A stretch of DNA of 24,895 nt from Coprococcus sp. (GCA_016297325.1 JAEDGW010000026.1:1-24895), one strand, 5' to 3'; numbered from the stretch's first letter, positions 7,529 through 15,004 are shown. The notes: a model not told the origin generated them from the sequence alone. Numbers and translations are program-made.

Positions 7529-7554
7529 AATATGAATTATATATGATTGAGTAG

Positions 7555-7589
7555 TATAGGTAAGCGGGGCGTGTTCCTGCTTACCTATA
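7555..7589 (+). promoter_or_regulatory. Long hairpin between glnA and the ANTAR gene
   Basis: TATAGGTAAGC (7555-7565) pairs perfectly with 7579-7589, and GGG/CCT extends the stem to 14 bp with a 7-base loop. No T tract follows, so it is not a standard terminator; it could stabilise the glnA mRNA or act as a regulated element. Confidence 0.5.
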
Positions 7590-7645
7590 AATTTGATAAG
7601 CCAAATATTTATGGGTGGAAGACTATTGGTGAGAGGTGCGGATAA

Positions 7646-8197
7646 TTGGTAAATGTAATAGTTGTTTTTCCTAAAATAGAAGAAGCAAAGAGTATCAAGA
7701 ATTTGCTTATACGCAATGGAATAACTGTCACCAAGATGTGTACCACAGGCGCACAGGCTGCACAAGCCGTGGACACCTGCGATGACGGACTGATAATATG
7801 TGGTTACAGATATCCGGATATGATGTACTATGACCTGGAAAATTATATGCCTGAAGGTTTTGAGATGATAGTCCTCAGCAGTAAGAAGAATTACGCAGAG
7901 GTGCAGGACAGCGGAGTTGTCTGTCTGTCCATGCCGGTCAAATCAATGGATTTTGTGAATGTTGTATCTCTCACCATTGAGAATATCCTGTGGGAGAGAA
8001 AAAAGCGAAAGTCCAGACCTAAGGAGAGGACAGAGGAAGAGAAGAAAGTCATCAAGGCGGCAAAACTGAAGCTTATGAATGACTATGAGTATGATGAGCA
8101 GGGTGCCCACAGATATCTTCAGAAAAAAAGCATGGATCATGGAATAAATATAGTCGAGATGGCATATATGATATTGGATAATTCTAGCGATTTCTAA
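7646..8197 (+). CDS. ANTAR-domain antitermination regulator with a degenerate receiver (NasT/GlnR-like)
   Basis: 183 aa. The C-terminal part, from about residue 130 (RTEEEKKVIKAAKLKLMNDY ... GINIVEMAYMIL), matches an ANTAR RNA-binding domain, which binds paired hexaloop hairpins in nascent RNA to prevent termination. The N-terminal 120 residues look like a response-regulator receiver, but the usual phosphoryl Asp (ILDIxMP) is Gly in LIICGYRYPD, so it is probably a pseudo-receiver. TTG 7646 is the start: it has GAGAGGTG at suitable spacing and gives the expected first strand VNVIVVFP. Clostridia carry such a gene after glnA, so control of glutamine synthetase is the likely job (inferred from context). 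dapF follows 13 bases after the stop. Confidence 0.85.
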   Translation: MVNVIVVFPKIEEAKSIKNLLIRNGITVTKMCTTGAQAAQAVDTCDDGLIICGYRYPDMMYYDLENYMPEGFEMIVLSSKKNYAEVQDSGVVCLSMPVKSMDFVNVVSLTIENILWERKKRKSRPKERTEEEKKVIKAAKLKLMNDYEYDEQGAHRYLQKKSMDHGINIVEMAYMILDNSSDF

Positions 8198-8210
8198 GGG
8201 AGGATCCGGC

Positions 8211-9011
8211 TTGCATTTCACAAAGATGGAAGCATTGGGCAATGATTATGTGTATGTGGACTGTCTTGATGGGAAACTTGACAGACCTGATGAGGCTGCC
8301 AGAAAGATCAGTGACAGACATACCGGTATAGGAAGCGATGGACTTATACTTATAGAACCATCTGACATAGCGGATTTCAAGATGGATATATACAACGCTG
8401 ATGGCAGCAGGGCGCAGATGTGCGGCAACGGTATAAGATGTGTTGGCAAGTATGTATTTGACAGGGGACTGACGAAACGGGAGACACTTACGATAGAGAC
8501 ACTTGCAGGGGTGAGAAGTCTGGAGCTTGAGACTGCGCATGGCGTGGTCAAAAGCGTCACTGTTGATATGGGTATACCAGAGATAAGAGACATCAGTGTG
8601 TGTCTGCCCGATGGCGGCGTTGCAGACCTGATAAAGGTGGATATCGGCAATCCCCATGCCGTGATATTTGTAGAGAGCACAGATATGTGTGATACGTCTG
8701 TAGTGGAAGCTGTATCAAAAAGCCTGGAATTCCCGTATGGTGCAAATGTTGAATTTGCGCAGATACTTGACAGATACTCTGCCCGCATGAGAGTATGGGA
8801 GAGAGGCTCCGGAGAGACCATGGCCTGTGGGACGGGTGCCTGTGCGGTTGCTGCCGCATGTGTGCACATGGGATTTACGGAAAACTCCGTGATTGTGAAG
8901 ATGAACGGCGGAGATCTGGATATAAGATGTGATACAGATGGAAGAGTGTATATGAAAGGGCCGGCAAGAGAAGTATTTGACGGTTACATTTATTTAGGAG
9001 GGACCGCATGA
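8211..9011 (+). CDS. dapF: Diaminopimelate epimerase
   Basis: 266 aa. Converts LL-diaminopimelate to the meso form for peptidoglycan and lysine; cofactor-independent, using two cysteines. Both are present: Cys71 in QMCGNGIRC and Cys206 in MACGTGACAVAAA. The N-terminus FTKMEALGNDYVYVD and IGSDGLILIEPS are typical. The start is TTG 8211, with GGGAGG at 8198-8203 and a 7-base gap; an ATG start would cut into the conserved first strand. It lies 13 bases after the ANTAR gene and 86 bases before dapL, the enzyme of the previous step, so the three are probably one transcript. Confidence 0.96.
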   Translation: MHFTKMEALGNDYVYVDCLDGKLDRPDEAARKISDRHTGIGSDGLILIEPSDIADFKMDIYNADGSRAQMCGNGIRCVGKYVFDRGLTKRETLTIETLAGVRSLELETAHGVVKSVTVDMGIPEIRDISVCLPDGGVADLIKVDIGNPHAVIFVESTDMCDTSVVEAVSKSLEFPYGANVEFAQILDRYSARMRVWERGSGETMACGTGACAVAAACVHMGFTENSVIVKMNGGDLDIRCDTDGRVYMKGPAREVFDGYIYLGGTA

Positions 9012-9032
9012 ACGAAGTTCATACTCGTAATT

Positions 9033-9072
9033 GGTCCCGACGACCTGCCCTGCTCTCATAAGCGAGAGGGGC
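9033..9072 (+). promoter_or_regulatory. Two small hairpins between dapF and dapL
   Basis: GGTC/GACC (9033-9036 with 9042-9045, 5-base loop) is followed by a 9-bp stem (9047-9050 and 9053-9057 with 9064-9072, TG bulge, hexaloop ATAAGC). They sit just before the dapL ribosome binding site. No T tract. The loop lacks the G at position 4 expected for ANTAR targets, so a link to the ANTAR protein is not supported. Confidence 0.35.
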
Positions 9073-9097
9073 GATACATAAAATAGGAGGATAAAAA

Positions 9098-10315
9098 ATG
9101 TTTAGAGCAAATGAGAATTATTTGAAACTGCCTGGAAGTTACCTGTTTTCAACAGTTGGAAGAAAGCAGAGAGAGTACAGCGCTGCACATCCTGATAAGA
9201 AGGTTATAAGACTGAGTATCGGTGACGTGACACAGCCACTTGCACCTGCGATCATCGAGAGACTGCACAAGGCGGTTGACGAGATGGCAGTGGCAGAGAC
9301 ATTCAAGGGATATGCCCCTGATCTTGGATATGAGTTCCTTAGAAATACCATAGCAAAGAACGATTATGCTGACAGAGGCGTGGACATATCTGCAGACGAG
9401 ATATTTGTCAGTGATGGAGCAAAGAGCGACTCAGCAAACATCCAGGAGATATTCACAGCAGACAGCAAGATAGCTGTATGTGACCCTGTATACCCTGTAT
9501 ATGTGGATTCAAACGTAATGGCAGGAAGAACCGGAACATACGACAAGGATACAGAGCTTTGGAGTGATGTTATATACATGCCATGTCTTGCTGACAACAA
9601 TTTCGCACCTGAGCTTCCAAAGAAGACTCCTGATATCATATATCTGTGCTTCCCTAACAATCCTACAGGAGCAACGATCAAGAAGGCACAGCTTCAGGAG
9701 TGGGTTGACTATGCAAATAAGGTCGGAGCAGTGATCATATATGATGCTGCATACGAGGCATATATAAGCGAAGAGGACGTTCCACACACCATTTATGAGT
9801 GTGAGGGGGCAAGAACATGCGCCATAGAGCTCAAGAGCTTTTCAAAGAACGCCGGATTCACAGGTACACGTCTTGGATATGCAGTTGTTCCTAAGGATCT
9901 CAAGGATGCAGATGGCGTGTCCATGCACAGTCTCTGGGCAAGAAGACATGGAACAAAGTTCAACGGTGCACCTTATATCGTTCAGGCAGCCGGAGATGCG
10001 GTATACTCTGATGAGGGTAAGGCTCAGACAAAGGCGCAGATAGCATATTATATGAACAATGCAAAGGTTATATCACAGGGACTTAAGGATGCCGGATACA
10101 CAGTATCAGGCGGCGTGAATGCTCCTTATATCTGGCTGAAGACACCTGACAATATGTCATCATGGGATTTCTTTGATTATCTCCTTGAGAACGCAAATGT
10201 AGTCGGAACTCCTGGATCAGGATTTGGACCAAGCGGAGAAGGTTACTTCAGACTCACTGCATTTGGAACATATGAGAACACAGTTGAAGCTATAGAGAGA
10301 ATAAAGAATATGTAA
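9098..10315 (+). CDS. dapL: LL-diaminopimelate aminotransferase
   Basis: 405 aa PLP-dependent fold-type I aminotransferase. It makes LL-DAP directly from tetrahydrodipicolinate with glutamate as amino donor, bypassing the succinylase and acetylase routes. Family marks: N-terminus FRANENYLKLPGSYLFSTVGRK in part, IRLSIGDVTQPL, CFPNNPTGA, and Lys250 in SFSKNAGFTGTRLGY as the PLP lysine. AGGAGG precedes the ATG. It directly follows dapF, the next enzyme in the pathway, and ends at a strong terminator. The gene indicates that this organism uses the aminotransferase branch. Confidence 0.96.
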   Translation: MFRANENYLKLPGSYLFSTVGRKQREYSAAHPDKKVIRLSIGDVTQPLAPAIIERLHKAVDEMAVAETFKGYAPDLGYEFLRNTIAKNDYADRGVDISADEIFVSDGAKSDSANIQEIFTADSKIAVCDPVYPVYVDSNVMAGRTGTYDKDTELWSDVIYMPCLADNNFAPELPKKTPDIIYLCFPNNPTGATIKKAQLQEWVDYANKVGAVIIYDAAYEAYISEEDVPHTIYECEGARTCAIELKSFSKNAGFTGTRLGYAVVPKDLKDADGVSMHSLWARRHGTKFNGAPYIVQAAGDAVYSDEGKAQTKAQIAYYMNNAKVISQGLKDAGYTVSGGVNAPYIWLKTPDNMSSWDFFDYLLENANVVGTPGSGFGPSGEGYFRLTAFGTYENTVEAIERIKNM

Positions 10316-10388
10316 TATAAAGAACCCTGAATAGTCGCGTGTGTGCCAGCAGGCGATGGGCGACAGAAAAAGTGAGTGATTCCTAAAG

Positions 10389-10422
10389 AACCGTCTGTAA
10401 TAGAATCTGCAGGCGGTTTTTT
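10389..10422 (+). terminator. Terminator after dapL
   Basis: A 10-bp stem (10389-10398 with 10409-10418, two G-U pairs) and a 10-base loop lead into TTTTTT at 10417-10422. Confidence 0.88.
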
Positions 10423-10454
10423 AGTGCAAATTAATCACATTTTGGCATCTTGGC

Positions 10455-10483
10455 TTTACTCGTATATGCAGATTTGCTATAAT
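10455..10483 (+). promoter_or_regulatory. Promoter of the GH13-like gene and yerC
   Basis: TATAAT at 10478-10483 with an extended TG (TGCTATAAT), and a weaker TTTACT -35 at 10455-10460, 17-base spacing. Initiation is expected near 10490. Confidence 0.75.
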
Positions 10484-10525
10484 CTAAAATATGGGTAATT
10501 ATATGCCGAAAACGGAGGTATTGAG

Positions 10526-12025
10526 ATGAAGGATAACGGACTTTTGGTACAGTATTTTACAGCGAATACACCAGACAGCCAGGATTTGTGGAAGAAGGCA
10601 GCGGAAGACGCTGCAGTTCTGAAGAAGCTCGGGGCAACGGCTGTATGGTTTCCACCTGCAACAAAGGGTGCGCAGGGTAAGGAAGATATGGGTTACGCAC
10701 CATATGATCTGTACGATCTGGGAGAGTTTGATCAGAAGGGTTCTGTTGGAACAAGATACGGAACAAAGGCTGAGTACATAGCGGCCATAAAGGCTATGAA
10801 GGAGCAGGGGATAAATGTATATGCAGATATAGCTGTCAGACAGAAGCTTGGCGCAGACAAGATAGAGAAGGTTACTGCAGCTGACTTCAATTCAAAAGAT
10901 ATCCCTCAGATGATAGGAAATAAGAAGGTTGTTGGAGCTCTGTCCAGATTTACATTCCCGGGAAGAAAGAGCAAATATTCCAAGTTCAAGTGGAACTGGA
11001 GGCATTTTGCCGGAATAGACTGGAATCAGGATGAGTTCAGACAGCGTGTATGTGCGCTTGAGGGACGCAAAGAGGCTGATGCCGAGAAGGAATTCTCCAA
11101 GTATGATTACATAATAGGCAGTGAGATAGATTTCTATAATCAGGAAGTGTACGATGAGCTCATGAACTGGGCACAGTGGTATGAGAAGAACACTGATGTG
11201 GATGGATTCAGATTCCAGGAGGCTGAGGCTGTTCCTGCATGGTTTATCAAAGATTTTGTGCAGAGAACATCTGATGTGCCGGCGGCATCGGGCAAGAAGA
11301 ATGATGAGTCTGAGCCGGAATATATCCATAAGGACATATTTGCCGTTGGAGATTTCTGGCACTGGAATGTGGACTACCTGAATGGGTACATAAAGGCAAC
11401 GGACAATTCGATATCCATGTTTGATGTTCCACTGCATTTCAACTTCCATGACGCTTCAGTTGCGAATGGAGAATACAACATGGCAGATCTGCTCAAGGGC
11501 TCACTTATGATGAGCAACCCTGAGAAGGCTGTGACGTTTGTGGACAACCATGAGTCGCAGGTTGGCGGTGTGCTTGAGTCATATGTTGAGGACTGGTTCA
11601 AACCGCTTGCATATGCAGTCATACTGCTCAGACAGCAGGGATATCCATGTCTCTATATGGGAGATTATGCCGGAATCCCTCAGGTGAAGGTTAGATCAAA
11701 GAAGACAGTTCTGAACAAGATACTGAAGCTCAGAAAGAAGTATGCATACGGCGTCCAGCATGATTATTTCGATCACAGTGATGTGGTTGGATGGACAAGA
11801 GAGGGTGACGATGAGCACAAAGATTCAGGACTTGCAGTTGTGATGTCTGATGGCGTGGGCGGCACAAAGAGAATGTATGTAGGAAAACAGTTTGCGGGTG
11901 CGCACTTTGCAGATGTCATGGGCAACGCAAAGTATGATATACGTATAGATGATGAAGGCTGTGGAGAGTTCTATGTGAATAGACAGGGACTTGCGGTGTG
12001 GATCAAAAAAGATTGCAAATTATAG
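10526..12025 (+). CDS. GH13_5 alpha-amylase-like protein with replaced catalytic residues (pseudo-amylase)
   Basis: 499 aa, full length, no signal peptide, so cytoplasmic. From LLVQYFTANTPD through YAPYDLYDLGEFDQKGSVGTRYGTK, FPGRKSKYSKFKWNWRHFAG and ADLLKGSLMMSNPEKAVTFV it follows liquefying amylases of the AmyS type. The four conserved regions are altered: region I is D101-IAV-RQ instead of DxxxNH; region II is GFRFQ231EAEA where the nucleophile Asp is expected (FRLDAVKH); region III has D276 in VGDFW instead of Glu; region IV is VDNHE343 instead of VDNHD. Nucleophile, acid/base and stabilising residues are therefore all changed, while the surrounding fold is kept and the frame is intact. 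A glycan-binding or regulatory role is an inference; altered catalysis is not excluded. GGAGG stands 8 bases before the ATG. yerC follows 66 bases later. Confidence 0.9.
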   Translation: MKDNGLLVQYFTANTPDSQDLWKKAAEDAAVLKKLGATAVWFPPATKGAQGKEDMGYAPYDLYDLGEFDQKGSVGTRYGTKAEYIAAIKAMKEQGINVYADIAVRQKLGADKIEKVTAADFNSKDIPQMIGNKKVVGALSRFTFPGRKSKYSKFKWNWRHFAGIDWNQDEFRQRVCALEGRKEADAEKEFSKYDYIIGSEIDFYNQEVYDELMNWAQWYEKNTDVDGFRFQEAEAVPAWFIKDFVQRTSDVPAASGKKNDESEPEYIHKDIFAVGDFWHWNVDYLNGYIKATDNSISMFDVPLHFNFHDASVANGEYNMADLLKGSLMMSNPEKAVTFVDNHESQVGGVLESYVEDWFKPLAYAVILLRQQGYPCLYMGDYAGIPQVKVRSKKTVLNKILKLRKKYAYGVQHDYFDHSDVVGWTREGDDEHKDSGLAVVMSDGVGGTKRMYVGKQFAGAHFADVMGNAKYDIRIDDEGCGEFYVNRQGLAVWIKKDCKL

Positions 12026-12091
12026 TGATCAGGAGTATAGTATAGATACTTTATCACGCTAAAGTCATAAATGCAGCAAAGGAGCTAAAAA

Positions 12092-12415
12092 ATGGGAAAG
12101 ACAGTACACACAGAAGCAGTAAAGGATTTGTTTGAGGCAATACTTACATTGGAGACTGAAGAGGAGTGCTTTGATTTCTTTGAGGATGTATGTACGGTGA
12201 ATGAACTGTTATCTATAGCGCAGCGTTTTGCGGTGGCTAAGATGCTCAAGGAAGATAATACATATCTTGAAGTTGCGGAGAAGACGGGAGCATCTACAGC
12301 TACTATAAGCAGGGTGAACCGATCGTTGAATTATGGAAAGGATGGCTATGAACTGGTATTTTCCAGGATGAAGAGCTTCCAGAATCCTGAAGATTCAAAA
12401 GATGAAGATAAATAG
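12092..12415 (+). CDS. YerC/YecD family TrpR-like DNA-binding protein
   Basis: 107 aa all-helical protein of the TrpR-related YerC/YecD family. The central part (TVNELLSIAQRFAVAKML) and the helix-turn-helix TYLEVAEKTGASTATISRVNRSL near residues 55-77 are diagnostic; the C-terminus GYELVFSRM is also conserved. Probably a dimeric transcription regulator; the ligand and targets in this family are unknown. AAAGGAG precedes the ATG. It may be read from the promoter at 10455 together with the pseudo-amylase, since no terminator separates them, but a separate promoter in 12026-12091 cannot be excluded. Confidence 0.9.
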   Translation: MGKTVHTEAVKDLFEAILTLETEEECFDFFEDVCTVNELLSIAQRFAVAKMLKEDNTYLEVAEKTGASTATISRVNRSLNYGKDGYELVFSRMKSFQNPEDSKDEDK

Positions 12416-12437
12416 CAGGAAGGGTCCTGCAGATAAG

Positions 12438-12473
12438 AAAAAGCTTAAACGGTTTTCCGTTTAAGCTTTTTTT
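12438..12473. terminator. Bidirectional terminator shared by yerC and the DUF1836 gene
   Basis: A perfect 15-bp stem (12438-12452 with 12457-12471), TTTT loop, A tract on the left and T tract on the right. It serves yerC on the plus strand. On the minus strand it contains the last codons and the TAA (12461-12463) of the DUF1836 gene. Confidence 0.92.
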
Positions 12474-13165
12474 ACTGTCTTCGTGTCGGTGCTTCGGGCG
12501 GGCTGCTGCTTGCCTTTTTGTTCCTTTGGCTTCTTTGGTGCCGCCTGACTTTTTGAATTCTTGTTTTCTGGCTGTGTCTGATGTCCTGATTCCGATCTGA
12601 GTTTATCCACCAGATGTTCTACATATTTCTTCTTTGCATATATATCCACGGACAGAAGAGAGATCATGCTGAGATCATGGAGATAAGGATCCTTTTCAAG
12701 GTCGTACATGGCATCGGCCTTGTTTGCGGTTCGCACTATATCTTTGATGATGTCTCCGTAGTGGTCAGACAGATATTCGTACAGGTGCGCATATATATCT
12801 GATATGTCCTTGCCGTCGCTGCTTGTGTTGAAGTATCCATCTATAAGCGGTTCAAGCAGGGTGTGTATATCGTTTATACTGAGCATGTTCTTAAGGTAAT
12901 AAATGTAGATAAGCAGTATAAGATGCTGCTTTGAATATCTTTTTTTGTTAGGTGATGGCAGAAGATTGTTCTTCGTATAGTTATTGATCATGGTCTTTGT
13001 CATCACTTTATCTTCGTCGCTTCGCCTGTTCTTGCCGAGCTGCTCCTCCATGAATGTGGTCAACTGATCCATATATAGGTCGATCGAAGGGATATCGCCA
13101 GGATTGATATAGTCAAGCCCACCGGCCATTGATATTATATCTTTTATGTTTGTTTTCTTGTCCAT
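12461..13165 (-). CDS. DUF1836 protein
   Basis: 234 aa. Residues about 20-160 match the DUF1836 family of Firmicutes (IPSIDLYMDQLTTFMEEQL, VMTKTMINNYTKNNLLPSP, KKRYSKQHLILLIYIYYLK), which has a MerR-like helix-turn-helix appearance (TKTMINNYTKNNLLP...RYSKQHL). A role as a DNA-binding regulator is likely but unproven. The last 45 residues are Lys/Gln/Ser-rich and probably disordered. GGAGG lies 7 bases before the ATG on the minus strand. It has its own promoter (13235-13263), 113 bases downstream of the CNNM gene on the same strand. The stop codon lies inside the terminator stem shared with yerC. Confidence 0.85.
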   Translation of the reverse strand: MDKKTNIKDIISMAGGLDYINPGDIPSIDLYMDQLTTFMEEQLGKNRRSDEDKVMTKTMINNYTKNNLLPSPNKKRYSKQHLILLIYIYYLKNMLSINDIHTLLEPLIDGYFNTSSDGKDISDIYAHLYEYLSDHYGDIIKDIVRTANKADAMYDLEKDPYLHDLSMISLLSVDIYAKKKYVEHLVDKLRSESGHQTQPENKNSKSQAAPKKPKEQKGKQQPARSTDTKTVKKA

Positions 13166-13234
13166 GTGGTGCCTCCGAAAATAGTTTAATCTTTAAAGTT
13201 ATGATTCATACATGTGTTCAAGTTCTAGTATCAT

Positions 13235-13263
13235 ATTATATAGTATTCAAAACCACATTACAA
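13235..13263 (-). promoter_or_regulatory. Promoter of the DUF1836 gene
   Basis: On the minus strand TTGTAA (13263-13258), 17 bases, TATAAT (13240-13235). Initiation near 13228 gives a leader of about 63 bases. Confidence 0.78.
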
Positions 13264-13278
13264 GGTTATTTTGCGTTT

Positions 13279-14565
13279 TTATTCTGTTTCTGATGTGTCG
13301 GCACTTGGTGCGGGAACTGTGATAAGAACTCTTGCAACACGTTTCTTATCCATCTCTGTCACTTTAAAAATGCATGTGTCATCTGATACTGATTCGCCCT
13401 TTGATGGGATGTGATCGAGAAGCTCTGTGATGTAGCCTCCGAGTGAATCGTAGTCCTCAGATTCTATGTCCAGATGCAGGGCATCATTCAGATCGTCAAG
13501 TTTCACTGAGCCGTCCACGTTGTAATGCTCGTCATCTATCTTGATTATGTTGTTGTGCTCTGCTGTGTCGTATTCATCCTTTATGTCACCGATGATCTCC
13601 TCTATGAGGTCTTCGACAGTGATGAGACCGATACATATTCCATATTCATCCAGAACTATCGCCATGGTGTTGGAGTTGGATTTCATGGAGTGCAGCAGAT
13701 CATTTGTCTTCTGATATTCATACACATATAAAGGTTTTCTCATGATGTCGCGCACGCTGAAGCTGTCTAAGCTGTGAGTGGCTTTGTAAAAGAACAGATC
13801 CTTTATGTGAAGTATTCCTATAACGTTGTCCCTTGAATCCTCATATACAGGAATTCTGGTGTAAGGAACTTCCATGTATAATTTCAGCAGATCGTCATAT
13901 GCCATATCTACTGACGCTATGGTCATATCTGCTCTGGGGATCATAACATCTTTTGCTATGGAATCACCAAAGTCAACCACGTTGGTTATCATCTCTTTTT
14001 CTTTGTTCTCGATGACACCTTCCTCTTCGCTGACATTGACCATGCTGATAAGCTCATCCTCTGTCATCTTCTGGCCAGCGCCGTCTCTGTCCATTCTGAG
14101 TACCCAGAATATGAAGTCAGCGATCTTGTTCACGATAAATATCACTGGTGTGAGAACTACCATCAGAAAACGGATTATATCAATATATATAAGCGATATC
14201 TTCAGACTGTATCTCTGTGCGATGGTTTTCGGAGTTATCTCACCGAAGAGCAGGACGACCAGTGTAAGAATACCGGTTGCGATCCCGACAGACGAACTTC
14301 CAAATGCTTTTGTTGCAAATATAGTCGTAAGTGACGATGCAGCAATATTTACTATATTGTTTCCGATCAGTATAGTGCTTATGAGCTTGCTTGAATTCTC
14401 AGTTACCTTCATAACCCGGCGGGCTCTTTTGTTGCCGTTGTCGGCCAGGGATCTGAGTGAGAATTTGTTGACGGTCGTAAGGGCTGTCTCAGCCGAAGAA
14501 AAGAATGCGGACAATGCCAGAAGCACCGCCAGAATTATTATGTTTACTATGGAATCAATGTCCAA
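13279..14565 (-). CDS. CNNM-type membrane protein with CBS pair and CorC/HlyC domain
   Basis: 428 aa. The DUF21/CNNM membrane domain (residues about 1-170) has SAFFSSAETAL and FGEITPKTIAQRYSLK; a CBS pair follows (DVMIPRADMTIASVDM ... YTRIPVYED ... VIGILHIKDLF), then the C-terminal CorC_HlyC domain (VDGSVKLDDLNDAL, LGGYITELLDHIPSKGE). Homologues are implicated in magnesium or cobalt efflux and ion homeostasis; old haemolysin names are misleading. Start: ATG 14583 is in frame but only about 11 bases after the predicted transcription start and without Shine-Dalgarno; TTG 14565 has GGAG 8 bases upstream and a normal leader, so it is preferred. The alternative adds MIGDET. It stands alone between two minus-strand promoters. 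Confidence 0.88.
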   Translation of the reverse strand: MDIDSIVNIIILAVLLALSAFFSSAETALTTVNKFSLRSLADNGNKRARRVMKVTENSSKLISTILIGNNIVNIAASSLTTIFATKAFGSSSVGIATGILTLVVLLFGEITPKTIAQRYSLKISLIYIDIIRFLMVVLTPVIFIVNKIADFIFWVLRMDRDGAGQKMTEDELISMVNVSEEEGVIENKEKEMITNVVDFGDSIAKDVMIPRADMTIASVDMAYDDLLKLYMEVPYTRIPVYEDSRDNVIGILHIKDLFFYKATHSLDSFSVRDIMRKPLYVYEYQKTNDLLHSMKSNSNTMAIVLDEYGICIGLITVEDLIEEIIGDIKDEYDTAEHNNIIKIDDEHYNVDGSVKLDDLNDALHLDIESEDYDSLGGYITELLDHIPSKGESVSDDTCIFKVTEMDKKRVARVLITVPAPSADTSETE

Positions 14566-14600
14566 TGTTTCATCTCCAATCATTTAAAATTTTATTTTTG

Positions 14601-14629
14601 ATTGTACTTAATATATATGTAGTTGTCAA
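14601..14629 (-). promoter_or_regulatory. Promoter of the CNNM gene
   Basis: On the minus strand TTGACA (14629-14624), 17 bases, TACAAT (14606-14601). Initiation near 14594. This position helps decide the start codon of the downstream gene. Confidence 0.85.
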
Positions 14630-14750
14630 GAAAACTGAATATAAATAGAGACATCTGCAGATAATATTAGCGCAGCATTAAGTGTATGCTTCAGATAGCT
14701 CCAGAGCTTAATGTTTCGGTGTGATCTGACGGCGTTAAAGGAGGATGAAT

Positions 14751-14933
14751 ATGAGAAGTTCAACAGAGACTTACAAAGAAGTTGCAGAAAAGTGCAGTGC
14801 GTATGAAAAGAAATGTTCATGCAAAGGTCTGTCCAACGCTGCAGTTGGTAAAAGCTGTCTTTCATGTGACCATTTCACAGATACCGAGTACTGTGAGTTA
14901 GACCTCTATGATGCTATCGTGAAGAATCTGTAA
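14751..14933 (+). CDS. Small Cys-rich protein, conserved in Lachnospiraceae, function unknown
   Basis: 60 aa with six cysteines at 15, 22, 24, 36, 39 and 48 and a His at 41 (KKCSCKG, SCLSCDHF, EYCELDLYDAIV). The CxC plus CxxCxHF plus YC pattern looks like a zinc or metal-binding fold. I recall similar 60-residue proteins in Lachnospiraceae but no function. ATG 14751 is chosen over ATG 14745 because AAAGGAGG ends at 14744, giving 6 bases of spacing rather than none. It is cytoplasmic (no signal). A possible stem (CATTAAG 14676-14682 with 14707-14713) lies upstream; I found no convincing promoter. It is not SCIFF, as no radical SAM maturase is adjacent. Confidence 0.8.
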   Translation: MRSSTETYKEVAEKCSAYEKKCSCKGLSNAAVGKSCLSCDHFTDTEYCELDLYDAIVKNL

Positions 14934-14955
14934 GTATTAGATTTTAAGCGATGAG

Positions 14956-14998
14956 TGGGGCAGTCTGACTGTGCTTTTGCAGCACTGGGACTGCCTCA
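14956..14998 (+). terminator. Terminator-like hairpin after the small Cys-rich gene
   Basis: GGGGCAGTC (14957-14965) pairs with 14989-14997 (one G-U), with an inner GTGC/GCAC stem. The T tract is weak (CATTTG). A second hairpin, CATTTGTG/CACAAATG (14997-15004 with 15009-15016), follows at once and overlaps the next -35. Confidence 0.5.
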
Positions 14999-15004
14999 TT
15001 TGTG

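Noticed and set aside
8246..8869. Antisense open frame of about 200 codons in dapF
   Set aside because: Explained by codon use of dapF on the sense strand; its translation is Ser/Leu/Pro-rich noise.
9053..9068. CTCTC/GAGAG hexaloop hairpin before dapL as an ANTAR site
   Set aside because: The loop ATAAGC has A at position 1 but not G at position 4, and there is no second matching hairpin or terminator.
10526..12025. Annotation as an active alpha-amylase
   Set aside because: All positions needed for GH13 catalysis are substituted, so an enzyme name alone would mislead.
13874..14587. Plus-strand open frame opposite the CNNM gene
   Set aside because: The minus strand has domain motifs and a promoter; this is a shadow.
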